In this document: positions 28,442-38,144 of the stretch, piece after piece
Layout: each line of letters begins with the position of its first letter
How positions within the stretch are numbered: position 1 is the stretch's first letter
Source of the DNA: Pseudovibrio denitrificans JCM 12308
GTDB taxonomy: Bacteria; Pseudomonadota; Alphaproteobacteria; Rhizobiales; Stappiaceae
Direction of reading: 5' to 3'
DNA: 64,000 nucleotides
NCBI RefSeq assembly: GCF_001310815.1
Contig: NZ_BAZK01000011.1
Span: forward strand, 62,001 to 126,000
Translations under genes and position numbers: made by a program
The notes under the pieces: generated by a model
The model's database searches: none
Told to the model about the DNA's origin: nothing
Seen by the model: the letters and a program-made list of their open reading frames with translations, nothing else

Positions 28442-29721
28442 TCAGCCCTGCTGCTCACGCTCAACAGCGCGCCAACCGATGTCTTTGCGGTAAAACCCTT
28501 CCGGCCAGTCGATCTTCTCAATCGCGGCATAAGCTTTCGCCCGTGCTTGAGATACAGTCGCCGCCCGTGCGGTGATGTTCAGAACACGGCCACCATTGGA
28601 CAGCAGTTTCTCATCAGCAACCACGGTGCCTGCGTGGAAGATCTCCACGTCCGGATCAGCCGCAGCTTCCACCAGACCTTTGATCTCGGTCAGCTTCTCA
28701 TAGGAACCCGGATAGCCCTTGGCCGCCATCACAACAGTGATGGCAGGATCACTATGCCATTCCGCATCGACCAGATCCAAAGTACCTTCCGCGCAACCAA
28801 GCAGAATTGGCAGCAGGTCGGTCTTCAGGCGCATCATCAGCACCTGACACTCAGGGTCACCAAAGCGAACGTTGTATTCAATCAGCTTCGGACCGTCCTT
28901 GGTGATCATCAGACCAGCATAAAGCACGCCTTTGAACGGGCAGCCCTGCGCTTCATATCAGCGATGGTTGGATGGATGATTTCTTTCATCACCCGGTCCA
29001 TCATCTCTTCGGTCATTACAGGAGCAGGGGAGTAAGCACCCATACCGCCGGTGTTCGGGCCTTCATCACCATCAAACGCACGTTTATGATCTTGTGCAGT
29101 GGCCAGTGGCAGCGCATTCACACCATCAGACAGAACGAAGAAGCTGGCTTCTTCACCCTCAAGAAACTCTTCTACAACAACCTCGGCACCTGCATCGCCA
29201 AATGCGCCATCAAAACAGCTGTCGACTGCGTCCAACGCTTCCTGCTCGTTCATGGCGATGATAACGCCCTTACCAGCAGCAAGGCCATCTGCCTTCACAA
29301 CAATCGGAGCGCCTTGCTCACGAATGTAAGTCTTGGCGGCTTCTGCGTTGTCAAAGCGGCCATAGGCAGCGGTTGGCACGTTCGCGCGAGCACACATGTC
29401 TTTGGTGAAGCCCTTGGATCCTTCCAGCTGCGCAGCAGCAGAAGAGGGACCAAACACGCGCAGACCAGCATGGGTCAGGCTGTCAGAAAGGCCATCAACC
29501 AATGGTGCTTCCGGGCCAATCACGACAAAGTTGATGTCATGCAATCGGCAGAACTCGATGACACTACGGTGATCAGTCAGGTCCAGTGCAATACATTTGG
29601 CAAACTGTTCGATGCCTGCGTTGCCCGGAGCAACAAACAGTTCATTGAGCACAGGAGATTTTGCCAAAGACCATGCCAGCGCATGTTCACGCCCGCCAGA
29701 ACCGATCAGCAGAATATTCAT
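28442..29721 (-). CDS. purD: Phosphoribosylamine-glycine ligase (frame break at 28944-28946)
   Basis: PurD (GAR synthetase) makes glycinamide ribonucleotide, the second step of purine synthesis. The N-terminal frame begins [17 protein letters not shown] and includes the ATP-grasp parts [16 protein letters not shown] and [11 protein letters not shown]; the second frame carries [20 protein letters not shown] and FGDPECQ. At the junction the sequence AAGCGCAGGGCTGCCCG should read with one more G to give [14 protein letters not shown], the family sequence. Repaired length is 426 residues, normal. Being needed for purine synthesis, it is unlikely to be truly broken. Confidence 0.93.
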
Positions 29722-29844
29722 GAGAGGTAGACCCTGAAATTAAGAAGGGAACAGGTTCCCGAGTTGTGCGTCTAGATTGTGATGCAGCGTGTAGCATGAG
29801 TAACGCTGTCAGTAAACGAACAACAGCTCCGGAGAGACCCAAAA

Positions 29845-30333
29845 ATGCCTCGTCCATCAGTCGAATTGCTGCTGGTTACACCGCTGTTTATGAATGAGTT
29901 CTTCGAGCTGCTGGCAAAATGGGGAGAGCAGGACACGCTCTCAGAGCCGGTTCTCTCGCTGGAAGAAACCGCCCGCCGCCTGTTGGTGGACCCAAGTGCA
30001 GGGCAGGCCTGGTTGATCAGAAGCACAGGAAAAAGTCTCGGATTTGTGCTCGTCAGCTATCGCTATAGCGTGCGGGCAGGTGGCAAGGTCGGGTTCATTG
30101 AGCAGATTGCTCTGGCCCCGATTGAAGGAATAGAGCGGCTGTTGCCCTCCATATTGCATGAGCTGGAAGACGATCTGGCACAAAAGTCTGTCGTTAAAAT
30201 GGAGGTTTCGCTCAAGAAGCCTCAGGGAAAGACCAGAAAACGGTTCTTCGAAGAATTTGGCTTCTTGACGCAAAGTGTCGATCTGTTGGAAAAGACCATT
30301 CACTACGAAGAGGAATTCCCTCTTAGCTTTTAA
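29845..30333 (+). CDS. GNAT-family acetyltransferase-like protein
   Basis: A 162-residue single-domain protein. The middle (GFVLVSYRYSVRAGGKVGFIEQIALAPIEG) and C-terminal part (KTRKRFFEEFGFLTQ) match the GNAT fold: beta strand 4 followed by an altered acetyl-CoA loop, then the end helix with GF. The acceptor is unknown. GGAGAG lies before the ATG at 29845. It is divergent from purD. Confidence 0.75.
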   Translation: MPRPSVELLLVTPLFMNEFFELLAKWGEQDTLSEPVLSLEETARRLLVDPSAGQAWLIRSTGKSLGFVLVSYRYSVRAGGKVGFIEQIALAPIEGIERLLPSILHELEDDLAQKSVVKMEVSLKKPQGKTRKRFFEEFGFLTQSVDLLEKTIHYEEEFPLSF

Positions 30334-30404
30334 AGCGTATATGGAGTGTGCCGTGTCATCCTGATGAGATGCGGAGAAGCTCCGGTGATGACGGTGAGGT
30401 GGCA

Positions 30405-31348
30405 ATGTTCAATACCAAAGACACTGGACCAGTTGCTGATGCGGTAAAGCGTCATTGGGTTGATACACGCCTGCCTGCGGGCCTTCGCCCGTTTGCCCGC
30501 CTTGCAAGATGGGAACGCCCGATCGCTGGTACCTGCTCATGTGGCCGTGTCTGTGGTCTTTAGCTCTGGCTTCTAATGCAGCTGGCGCACCGATTCCAAA
30601 CATCTGGTATGCCATCTTGATGTTCATTGGCGCAGTGGCAATGCGCGGTGCTGGCTGTACTTATAATGACATTGTCGACAAGGACATCGATGACAAGGTT
30701 GAGCGCACGCGCTCTCGTCCCATCCCGTCCGGTCAGGTCACCAGCAGGCAAGCCAAGATCTTCATGATTCTGCAGGCTCTGGCGGGGCTCATTGTTCTTC
30801 TACAGTTCAACACCTTCACCATCATTCTGGGCATGTCGTCCCTTGCCATCGTGGCGGCTTACCCGTTCATGAAACGCATCACCGACTGGCCACAGTTTGT
30901 GCTTGGTCTTGCATTCTCATGGGGCGCACTGATGGGCTGGGCAGCGGTCTTCGGCAGCTTGTCGCTGGCACCTGTGCTGCTCTATTGCGGCGGTATTGTC
31001 TGGACCATCGGCTACGACACTATCTACGCGCATCAGGACAAAGAAGATGACGCTCTGGTCGGCGTTCGCTCTACGGCACGTCTGTTTGGCGAGAAAACCC
31101 GTCAGGCTCTGGTCATTCTCTACGGAGCCACTGTGGTTCTGTTTGCAGGCGCATTCGTTCTCGCTGGCAGCGGTCTGCTAGCGTTTGCAGGCCTTGCGAT
31201 TGGAGCCTTCCATCTGTTCAACCAGATCCGTGTGCTGGACATTGACGATGGAGATCAGTGTCTCGAGCTGTTCAAGTCCAACTCCACCTTCGGTCTGATC
31301 CTGTTTATCGGATTGGTACTGGACGGTCTGGCCGCCTATTACATCTAA
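30405..31348 (+). CDS. ubiA: 4-Hydroxybenzoate polyprenyltransferase UbiA (frame break at about 30525)
   Basis: UbiA attaches the polyprenyl chain to 4-hydroxybenzoate in ubiquinone synthesis, in the inner membrane. The first frame gives MFNTKDTG to RLARWERPI; the second continues WYLLMWPCLWSLALAS. Both Asp-rich sites are seen: GAGCTYNDIVDKDIDDKVERT and GYDTIYAHQDKEDD. The family reads RPIGWYLL at the junction, which needs ATCGGCTGG in place of ATCGCTGG, one lost G. Repaired length is about 314 residues. GAGG precedes the ATG at 30405. Confidence 0.93.
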
Positions 31349-31508
31349 GAATTCCGGCGACGCAGGGATGTAAAGCGGCGAGAGCTGGCAAAAACTTTCT
31401 GCAGCTTCGTCGGCTTACCTGTCTCACGTCCCACAAGAAACCGCGGGCGACGTCCGGTGAGCGCACGCAGTTTTCTGCGTGGCAATGGCTCCCCTTTAGA
31501 GCAGGTGT

Positions 31509-31952
31509 TCAAGCCAAGCGCGCAAGTTTGGAAGTGCCATCACTGTCGATGGTCAACAACGGTAATGCCAAAGCATCCGACCACGCTTCCCAGTAATCAG
31601 CCGTCAGTTCCATATCAGTGCCAGTAAGAAGCGGAATGCTCAGAGCATGATCTCGGTGCAGCAGAACCACCTGATACTCAAGCTCATCAGTGATCTCGTT
31701 GACCGTAACCTTAGCTGCAATACCTGAGTAGGAGCCAAGTGGAACCGACAGAGTAAGAGGCAAGCCCCCCATCTCCCGTCGGATCAGCACCTTGTCTGGA
31801 TCAATGCGAATATCGGATCTGTTAACACCCGGTGTTTCAAGAAGATCATCCGGCAGGTCCGCTTGCATACGAAACGGCAGCGAGACACGCACACGATTAA
31901 TGTGGTTGTCGTTGCTCGCAAGGCCCAAAAACTGCGATTTGTAGTTGATCAC
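31509..31952 (-). CDS. DUF6101-like alphaproteobacterial protein
   Basis: A 147-residue soluble protein, family assignment tentative. The centre has beta-rich segments LPFRMQADLPDDLLE, MGGLPLTLSVPLGSYSGIAAKV and YQVVLLHRDHALSIPLLTG; the end is YWEAWSDALALPLLTIDSDG. No catalytic motif is seen. The start is GTG at 31952, with a purine-rich Shine-Dalgarno (GGAGGGAGGGG) upstream that partly lies in a hairpin. It converges on ubiA. Confidence 0.7.
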   Translation of the reverse strand: MINYKSQFLGLASNDNHINRVRVSLPFRMQADLPDDLLETPGVNRSDIRIDPDKVLIRREMGGLPLTLSVPLGSYSGIAAKVTVNEITDELEYQVVLLHRDHALSIPLLTGTDMELTADYWEAWSDALALPLLTIDSDGTSKLARLA

Positions 31953-31965
31953 GGAACTGCCCCTC

Positions 31966-31983
31966 CCTCCACAGGTGTGGAGG
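31966..31983 (-). promoter_or_regulatory. Near-perfect dyad overlapping the ribosome site of the DUF6101-like gene
   Basis: CCTCCACA (31966-31973) and TGTGGAGG (31976-31983) flank two bases. On the - strand mRNA the GGAGG half forms part of the Shine-Dalgarno tract before the GTG at 31952, so folding or a bound protein could limit translation. A second GAGGGG beside it stays free. Confidence 0.45.
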
Positions 31984-32269
31984 TTTCAATTCATCTTCTT
32001 TTCAAACTAGAGGAAAATTACAGGGTAGAATCTGCGTAACTCCTTAACTCGAATGGTTAAAAAACTCTGATTTTAAAGAGGCTTAGCGAACCTCTTCCGA
32101 ACTCGATAAAATTCTAACTATCTTTAGGTGGGTTCATCGGTAGGGCAGGGAACTGCAAGCAGAATGCCGCAATTTCTGCGTACAGCCCCGCGATTCTTGG
32201 CAGGTGTGCTTGCTCTTATGTCAGGCACGCCCTAAACACGAAGAGCAAGACAACAGGAGGTCCGCGCGA
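31984..32269. other. Divergent promoter region of the DUF6101-like gene and pmbA
   Basis: About 290 bases without a gene. It is A/T-rich at 31990-32130, where promoters for both directions probably lie. No operator was recognised. Confidence 0.45.
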
Positions 32270-33612
32270 ATGTCTGACGCAATTGCCAATTCAAAGCTTG
32301 AAGAACAGGCAGTCAGCTTGGTGGAAGCTGCAAAAGCAGCTGGAGCCGATGCAGCAGACGCAATCGCAGTTACGGGCATGTCACTGTCTGTCTCCGTGCG
32401 CGAAGGCAAGGTTGAAAACACCGACCGCGCAGAAGGCAACGACGTGACACTCCGCGTCTTTGTTGGCAAACAAGTCGCCAGCATCTCTTCCAACGCCAGT
32501 GATGACCCAGCCGAACTCGCTGCCCGCGCAGTGGAAATGGCAAAAGTCACTCCGGAAGACCCATATGCTGGCCTTGCTGAACCTGAGCGCCTCCTGAAAG
32601 AAATCCCGCAGCTGGACCTGATCGACCCACGCGAAGTGAGCCCGGATGAGCTGACCAAAACTGCTCTGGATGCGGAAGCCGCAGCACTCGCTGTAGAGGG
32701 CGTGTCCAAATCCGGCGGTGCTGGAGCAAGCTGGGGCCTCTCCGGCATCGTGCTTGCCACAAGCCACGGTTTTGTCGGCGCCTACCAACGCTCCCGATCC
32801 GGTTTCTCCATGACCGCTATCGCGGGTGAGGGTACTGGCATGGAGCGCGACTACGAATTCGATTCCCGCACGTATTGGATGATCTGATGTCTGCGGAAGA
32901 AGTTGGCCGCATCGCAGGCGAGCGGACAGTTCGTCGCCTCAATCCACGCCAGCTGGAAACCCGCAAGGCACCCGTGGTTTACGAACCACGTACTGCACGC
33001 TCCCTTCTTGGTCACTTCGCAGGTGCAATCAACGGTGCATCCATCGCCCGCGGCACCAGCTTCCTGAAAGACAAGATGGGCCAGCAGGTGTTCGGCAAAG
33101 GCATCACCATCTCCGATGATCCTTTCAAAGCACGTGGTGGCGGAACGGCCCCGTTTGATGCAGAAGGCACCGGAGCTGAGTACCTCAACATGATTGAGGA
33201 TGGTATTCTCGGTCATTGGTTCCTGGATGGTTACGCCGCCCGTGAGCTTGGCCTGACCTCCAACGGTCGTGCCCGCCGCTCCGGTTCAAGCACATCTCCC
33301 GGCGCAACCAACCTGACACTACAGGCTGGCGAGAAAACACCGGAAGAAATCTTAAGAGATATCGGCGAAGGTTTGCTGGTAACGGACTTGATCGGTCACG
33401 GTGCAAACGGTGTAACAGGTGACTATTCCCGCGGTGCCTCCGGTTACTGGGTTGAGAACGGCGAAATCGCCTACCCAGTGAGCGAGATCACCATTGCAGG
33501 AAACCTGAAGGATATGTTCCTGAACCTCACACCGGCATCTGATCTGGACGAGCGATATGCAGTGGCAACGCCAACAGTGGTTATCGAAGGACTGACGATT
33601 GCCGGAAGCTAA
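32270..33612 (+). CDS. pmbA: TldD/PmbA-family metalloprotease subunit PmbA (TldE) (frame break at about 32877)
   Basis: PmbA works with TldD as a heteromeric metalloprotease that trims peptides such as microcin B17 and degrades CcdA in E. coli; the zinc motif is in TldD. The two frames give MSDAIANSKLEEQAVSLVEA to RDYEFDSRTYW and DDLMSAEEVGRIAGERTVRR to the end IEGLTIAGS; late marks are GRARRSGSSTSPGATNL and LIGHGANGVTGDYSRGASG. A single lost G (TTGGGAT to TTGGAT) explains the break. Repaired length is 447 residues, the usual size. AGGAGG precedes the ATG at 32270. tldD is 10 kb away on the other strand. Confidence 0.92.
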
Positions 33613-34393
33613 TACAAATAGCCTGCAGGAAGATCTGGAGCTGCTGGTCACAGCAGCTCTGCAGGGCGGCAAGATCGCCCTTTCTTATTTTGGAAACTCA
33701 CCAAAAAACTGGACCAAAGAAGGCGACTCGCCGGTATCTGTCGCAGATATCGAAGTTGACCAGTTCTTGGCTTCCAAACTGCGCGAAGCACGCCCGAATT
33801 ACGGCTGGCTTTCGGAAGAAACCGAAGACGATCTAGCCCGCAAGGATCACGAAACCGTCTTTATCGTTGATCCGATCGACGGAACTCGCGCGTTCCTCAA
33901 TGGTCGCGATGAATGGTGCCTGTCTCTGGCCGTGGTCAAAAATGGCCGCCCCACCGTCGGCGTCATCTATTGTCCGGTTCGCGATGAGCTTTACACCGCA
34001 GTCAGTGGTGGTGGCAGTTACCTCAATCAGGAAAAGATCAGTGTTTCCGCTCGCCCATCTGTCACCGGATCCTACATTGCTGGTCCGGTCAGCTTCCTCG
34101 AAAAGGAAGGCGTAAAAAGCGAGCAGATTCGTTTTAGCCCCTATTTGGGCTCACTTGCCTACCGTTTTGCACTGGTCGCCTGTGGGAAATTGGATGCCGG
34201 TTTGGCCCGCGCCAGAGCCCGTGATTGGGACCTTGCCGCAGCGGATTTAATCATAAGCGAGGCTGGTGGGCAGTTAGTAGACTTGTCTGGATCAACGCTC
34301 TACTACAATAAAACTAGAACAAATCACCCCGGACTAGTGGCATCTTCTGCCAAATTGTTTAAAAGGCTTCAGGGAATATCCGTAGAGGATTAA
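33599..34393 (+). CDS. Inositol-phosphatase-family protein, CysQ-like
   Basis: A 264-residue Mg2+-dependent phosphatase. The metal-binding motifs are GWLSEETEDD, DPIDGTRAFLNG and WDLAAADLIISEAGG, in that order. The family contains 3'(2'),5'-bisphosphate nucleotidase (CysQ) and inositol monophosphatase; the LNGRDEWCLSLA region favours CysQ-like but this is not decisive. The start is a TTG at 33599 inside the end of pmbA (14-base overlap), so the genes are coupled. Confidence 0.88.
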   Translation: MPEANTNSLQEDLELLVTAALQGGKIALSYFGNSPKNWTKEGDSPVSVADIEVDQFLASKLREARPNYGWLSEETEDDLARKDHETVFIVDPIDGTRAFLNGRDEWCLSLAVVKNGRPTVGVIYCPVRDELYTAVSGGGSYLNQEKISVSARPSVTGSYIAGPVSFLEKEGVKSEQIRFSPYLGSLAYRFALVACGKLDAGLARARARDWDLAAADLIISEAGGQLVDLSGSTLYYNKTRTNHPGLVASSAKLFKRLQGISVED

Positions 34394-34442
34394 TCCTTAC
34401 GGTATTCGGTCGGACTGTTTGTGGAGAAGGTGAGCGAACACC

Positions 34443-34685
34443 ATGAGTGCTCAAGAAGAAAACCAACAGCTACTTCACCTCGTGTTTGGTGGCGAATTAG
34501 AAGATATCAGCAATGTTCGCTTTAAGGATCTTAAGGATCTGGACATTGTAGGAATCTACCCGAACTACGCTGAAGCACACGCAGCGTGGAAAGCAAAGGC
34601 GCAAAGCACTGTAGATAACGCCTTGATGCGTTACTTCATTGTACACATGCACCGTCTGCTTGATCCGGGCGCAGAAACCAAGTAA
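34443..34685 (+). CDS. DUF4170 protein
   Basis: An 80-residue protein with the DUF4170 sequence: HLVFGGELEDISNVRFKDL, DIVGIYPNYAEAHAAWKAKA, and YFIVHMHRLLDP. Function unknown. In alphaproteobacteria it is a steady neighbour of the lipid A/Kdo genes, as here, between the inositol-phosphatase-like gene and the DUF374 acyltransferase gene. Confidence 0.9.
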   Translation: MSAQEENQQLLHLVFGGELEDISNVRFKDLKDLDIVGIYPNYAEAHAAWKAKAQSTVDNALMRYFIVHMHRLLDPGAETK

Positions 34686-34733
34686 GTACTGCGCCTCCCG
34701 GGAATTCCGCCCGAAACCAAATGGGCCTGTGAA

Positions 34734-35432
34734 ATGTTGAAAAAACTCGGCAAACACCCGCTTGTGATGAAGCTGGTGGGCAATGCCATGGCGTATTATC
34801 TGCTCTTCGTGCGCAAGAGCAGTAAGTTCACTCTCGATCCTCCGAACTTTTATGAGGATCACGAGGACACTGTTCCATACGTTGTGTCCATGTGGCACGG
34901 TCAGCATTTCATGATGCCCTTTGCGCGCCCAAAAGACTGGGACGTGCGGGTGATGATTTCCCGAAGTGCTGATGGTGAAATGCAGGCGATTTGCGCATCA
35001 AAACTGGGGCTCGGTCTCATCCGGGCCGCTGGTGCGCAACGCGCCAGCCAGATCAGCAAACGTGGCGGCATGCGCGGCTTTATCGAAGCTCTGCGTGCGC
35101 TGAAAGAAGGTGGCAACGTCGCGATGACGGCGGACGTGCCAAAAGGCCCTTCTCGTAAAGCAGGTAAAGGCATTGTTCAGCTGGCCAAGCATTCCGGTCG
35201 GCCACTCATGCCAGTCGCAATTGCGACCAGCCGTCATTATGACCTTGATACTTGGGATAAGGCTTCCATCAATTTGCCGTTCAGCCATATTGCGTTATGC
35301 TTTGGCGAGCCCATTCCGGTTCCGGCTGATGCAAGCGATGAACAGCTTGAGGAAATTCGTCAGCTTCTGGAAACCAGAATGAACGAGACGACTGACAAAG
35401 CTTACGCAATCGCTAAATCAGGCAAAAAATAA
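34734..35432 (+). CDS. DUF374 lysophospholipid-acyltransferase-family protein
   Basis: A 232-residue protein. The family is an acyltransferase group; conserved parts here are VVSMWHGQHFMMPFA, MISRSADGEMQA, KRGGMRGFIEALRALKEG and MTADVPKGPSRKAGKGIVQLA, the last being the DUF374 signature. It is placed before waaA and lpxK, which suggests work on the lipid A or core part of LPS. The acyl donor is unknown. A hydrophobic stretch near residue 15-28 may associate it with the inner membrane. Confidence 0.9.
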   Translation: MLKKLGKHPLVMKLVGNAMAYYLLFVRKSSKFTLDPPNFYEDHEDTVPYVVSMWHGQHFMMPFARPKDWDVRVMISRSADGEMQAICASKLGLGLIRAAGAQRASQISKRGGMRGFIEALRALKEGGNVAMTADVPKGPSRKAGKGIVQLAKHSGRPLMPVAIATSRHYDLDTWDKASINLPFSHIALCFGEPIPVPADASDEQLEEIRQLLETRMNETTDKAYAIAKSGKK

Positions 35433-35453
35433 TTACTGGCAGAACTGGGTCCC

Positions 35454-36743
35454 ATGAGTTCAGTGATCTTCAGAGTCTATCAAGGTCTCGGTCGTCTGGC
35501 CGCGCCTTTGCTCGTTGGCTTATACAAGCTGCGCGCCCGACAGGGCAAAGAAGATCAGAACCGCAAAGGTGAACGTTTTGGCGTTGCCTCAAAGGATCGT
35601 CCAGCTGGAAACCTGATCTGGATCCACGCAGCTAGTGTTGGTGAAGCCAATGCCGTTTTGCCTCTGGCCAAGCAAGTGGTGGATGGCGGTTCACATGTCC
35701 TGCTCACCACGGCAACACTGACATCTGCGCAAGTGGTTGAGGCATCTGCGCCAGAAGGTGTGATTCACCAGTTTGTCCCCTATGATACCCGCGGCAACAT
35801 CAAACGGTTCCTAAATCACTGGGCACCGTGTCTGGCCATCACTGTTGAATCCGAGATCTGGCCTGCAACGTTCCATGAGTTGGAGAAGCGCCAGATCCCG
35901 CTGATCATCGTCAACGGACGTATGTCAGAAGGTTCCTTTGCAAACTGGAACCGTGTTCCATCCTTCGCGCACTCCGTTTTCGGGACTGTAGACTGTGTGC
36001 TCGCGCAGTCTGACGATGATGGCGCCCGCTTTAAGCAGCTTGGTGCAATCCGCGTAAAGGCGACAGGCAACATCAAGTTTGATGGCAACATTCCTGAGTG
36101 TGACCCGGTCGAACTCGCTGATTTCAAAGATCAGCTCGAAGGTCGACCAAGATGGCTCGCAGCCAGTACACATCCTGAAGAAGAAGCCGAGATCGGTAAG
36201 GCCCATCTGGAGCTGAAGCAGAAGTTTGATCGGTTGCTCACAATCATTGTTCCTCGCCATCCGGTCCGGGCCAAAGAAATCCGGGAAGAGCTGGAGCATA
36301 TGGGTCTCGTATGCACACAGCGCTCAAGAGGTGAGGCAATCACCAACGCAACAGACATCTATATCGCGGATACGCTTGGCGAGTTAGGTTTGTTCTACCG
36401 CGTAGCTCCAATCGTCTTCATGGGTGGCTCTTTCGCTCCAATCGGTGGACACAATTTGCTTGAACCAGCTCAGATTGGCTGTGCGATCCTCTCTGGTGTT
36501 CATACTCAGAATTTTGCATGGATCTATCGCCACTTCTCTAAAGAAGAGGGTGTGCTTTTGGTACACAATGCGAGTGAGTTGGCCGCACAGGTCGAAGATC
36601 TGCTCCATAAACCGGAAGAGGTTCAGCAGCGTACTGAAAAGGCGAAAGCCTTGGTAGAATCCGGACGCGGTGCGCTCGCTGCAACACAGCTTGAGCTGCA
36701 ACAGTATCTTCCGGTGAAACCAACAGAAACAGGGGAGGCTTAA
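35454..36743 (+). CDS. waaA: 3-deoxy-D-manno-octulosonic acid transferase
   Basis: A 429-residue GT-B glycosyltransferase that adds Kdo from CMP-Kdo to lipid IV-A at the inner membrane. Typical segments are IWIHAASVGEANAVLPLAKQ, TVESEIWPATFHELEKRQIP, VNGRMSEGSFANW, AASTHPEEE, and FMGGSFAPIGGHNLLEPAQ, the sugar-nucleotide site. Full length. It starts 21 bases after the DUF374 gene and leads to lpxK after three bases, so one operon. Confidence 0.96.
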   Translation: MSSVIFRVYQGLGRLAAPLLVGLYKLRARQGKEDQNRKGERFGVASKDRPAGNLIWIHAASVGEANAVLPLAKQVVDGGSHVLLTTATLTSAQVVEASAPEGVIHQFVPYDTRGNIKRFLNHWAPCLAITVESEIWPATFHELEKRQIPLIIVNGRMSEGSFANWNRVPSFAHSVFGTVDCVLAQSDDDGARFKQLGAIRVKATGNIKFDGNIPECDPVELADFKDQLEGRPRWLAASTHPEEEAEIGKAHLELKQKFDRLLTIIVPRHPVRAKEIREELEHMGLVCTQRSRGEAITNATDIYIADTLGELGLFYRVAPIVFMGGSFAPIGGHNLLEPAQIGCAILSGVHTQNFAWIYRHFSKEEGVLLVHNASELAAQVEDLLHKPEEVQQRTEKAKALVESGRGALAATQLELQQYLPVKPTETGEA

Positions 36744-36746
36744 GTT

Positions 36747-37759
36747 ATGAATGCTCCTAATTTCTGGTGGACGCCAAATGGAACGTGGCAAGCAAAACTA
36801 TTGAGCCTCTAGGTGCGCTCTACGGGTTCTTGGCAGCACGCCGCTTCAAATACAATCCACGTTACAAAGCCAAGCAGCCAGTGATCTGCATCGGCAATTT
36901 TACAGCTGGTGGAACAGGAAAAACACCTTTTGCACTCGCATTAAATGCACTGCTGCGTGAAGCGGGTCATACCCCTGGTTTTCTGTTGCGAGGTTATGGC
37001 GGCACCAACAAAGGCCCGCTGCTAGTGGAAGCTTCCAACTATGCAGCTGCTGAGGTGGGAGATGAAGCTCTCTTGTTGGCTCGTCGTGGTCCAACAGTAA
37101 TCTCAGCTGATCGCGCTGCAGGTGCGAAGCTTCTGGAACAGCAAGACATCTCTGTCATCATCATGGATGATGGATTTCAGAACCCTTCCCTGCACAAAGA
37201 CTTCTCCATCGTGCTGCTGGATGCCAAAACCGGTATCGGTAATGCCAGATGTATTCCAGCTGGCCCACTCAGAATGCCGTTTAAGAAGCAACTGGGACGC
37301 GTTAGCCTGCTGATGGTTGTGGGTGAGGGGGATAAGAGCAAGCTGCAACAGGAAGCCGCCCAGCAAGCCGGTATCGACCTGATGCGCGCTGCTATCCGTC
37401 CCGTCTCTGCGGATGCACTGGAAGGGGAGCGAGTCCTGGCTTTTGCAGGTATTGGCCGGCCTGAGAAACTCTTTGCCAGCCTGAAGGAAGCAGGTGCTGA
37501 GGTCGTTGAGACCATGTCCTTCCCGGACCATCACTACTTTACAAAGGAAGATGCACGCCTGATTTTGCGCATGGCAGAAGCACAGGATCTGCTGCCGATC
37601 ACCACAACCAAGGACTATGTGCGTTTGGATGGTCGCGAAGAGCGGTCCATTGCGCGGCTTGCAAATGTTGCAAGTGTTTTGGAAGTGGAAATGAAGATTG
37701 AAGATCCAGACGCCCTGCTTGAGCGCCTGAAACCAGTGCTTGGATCAGCGAGGGCTTAA
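36747..37759 (+). CDS. lpxK: Tetraacyldisaccharide 4'-kinase (frame break at 36806-36807)
   Basis: LpxK phosphorylates the 4' position of the lipid A disaccharide. Walker A is CIGNFTAGGTGKTPF; further family marks are LLRGYGG, VGDEALLLARR and VIIMDDGFQNPSLHKDFSIV. The open frame itself begins with a GTG at 36767, but the family N-terminus (NFWWTPNGTWQAKLLSPLG) is encoded from the ATG at 36747, three bases after waaA with GGGGAGG upstream. That frame meets TAG at 36810 unless one C is added in AGCCT (36806-36807), after which it joins the main frame as SPLGALYGFLAARRF. Repaired length is 337 residues. The end overlaps the stop of DUF2093. Confidence 0.93.
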
Positions 37760-37977
37760 GCCTTCAGATCATTGCTTTCATAAGCCTGTAGTGCAGCATC
37801 TGCATCCACATAAGCTTCCTGACGGGAAACACTCCAGTACTTGAGCTCTTCAAGCATGATCGTTTTGCCAGTGATCGCACACTTCACAAAGTTACCCGGT
37901 GCTTTCACCTGATAATCACCATCCATGTAGCGGATACGTGCTTCTGTTGGAATGCGCGGTTGTTCAAAACGGTTCAT
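37756..37977 (-). CDS. DUF2093 protein
   Basis: A 73-residue soluble protein of unknown function with the family sequence RIRYMDGDYQVKAPGNFVKC and ITGKTIMLEELKYWSVSRQE. It has a single pair of cysteine-like positions only (one Cys, KCAITG). It converges on lpxK; the two TAA stops overlap inside GGCTTAAGCC. Confidence 0.92.
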   Translation of the reverse strand: MNRFEQPRIPTEARIRYMDGDYQVKAPGNFVKCAITGKTIMLEELKYWSVSRQEAYVDADAALQAYESNDLKA

Positions 37978-38144
37978 TATTTCTGCATCCGGAATTGTTT
38001 CATTTCTCTCTTCTTACCGCTCAAACTCTAAAAAGGCCACCGCGTATCTCCGAAAAATGGAGACGTAGTTTTCAGGTTAGAGACGCCCTTTGAAACGGCA
38101 AAGCAGTAAATCTGGATATCTTAAGCAATGAATTCTGGCAGCAA

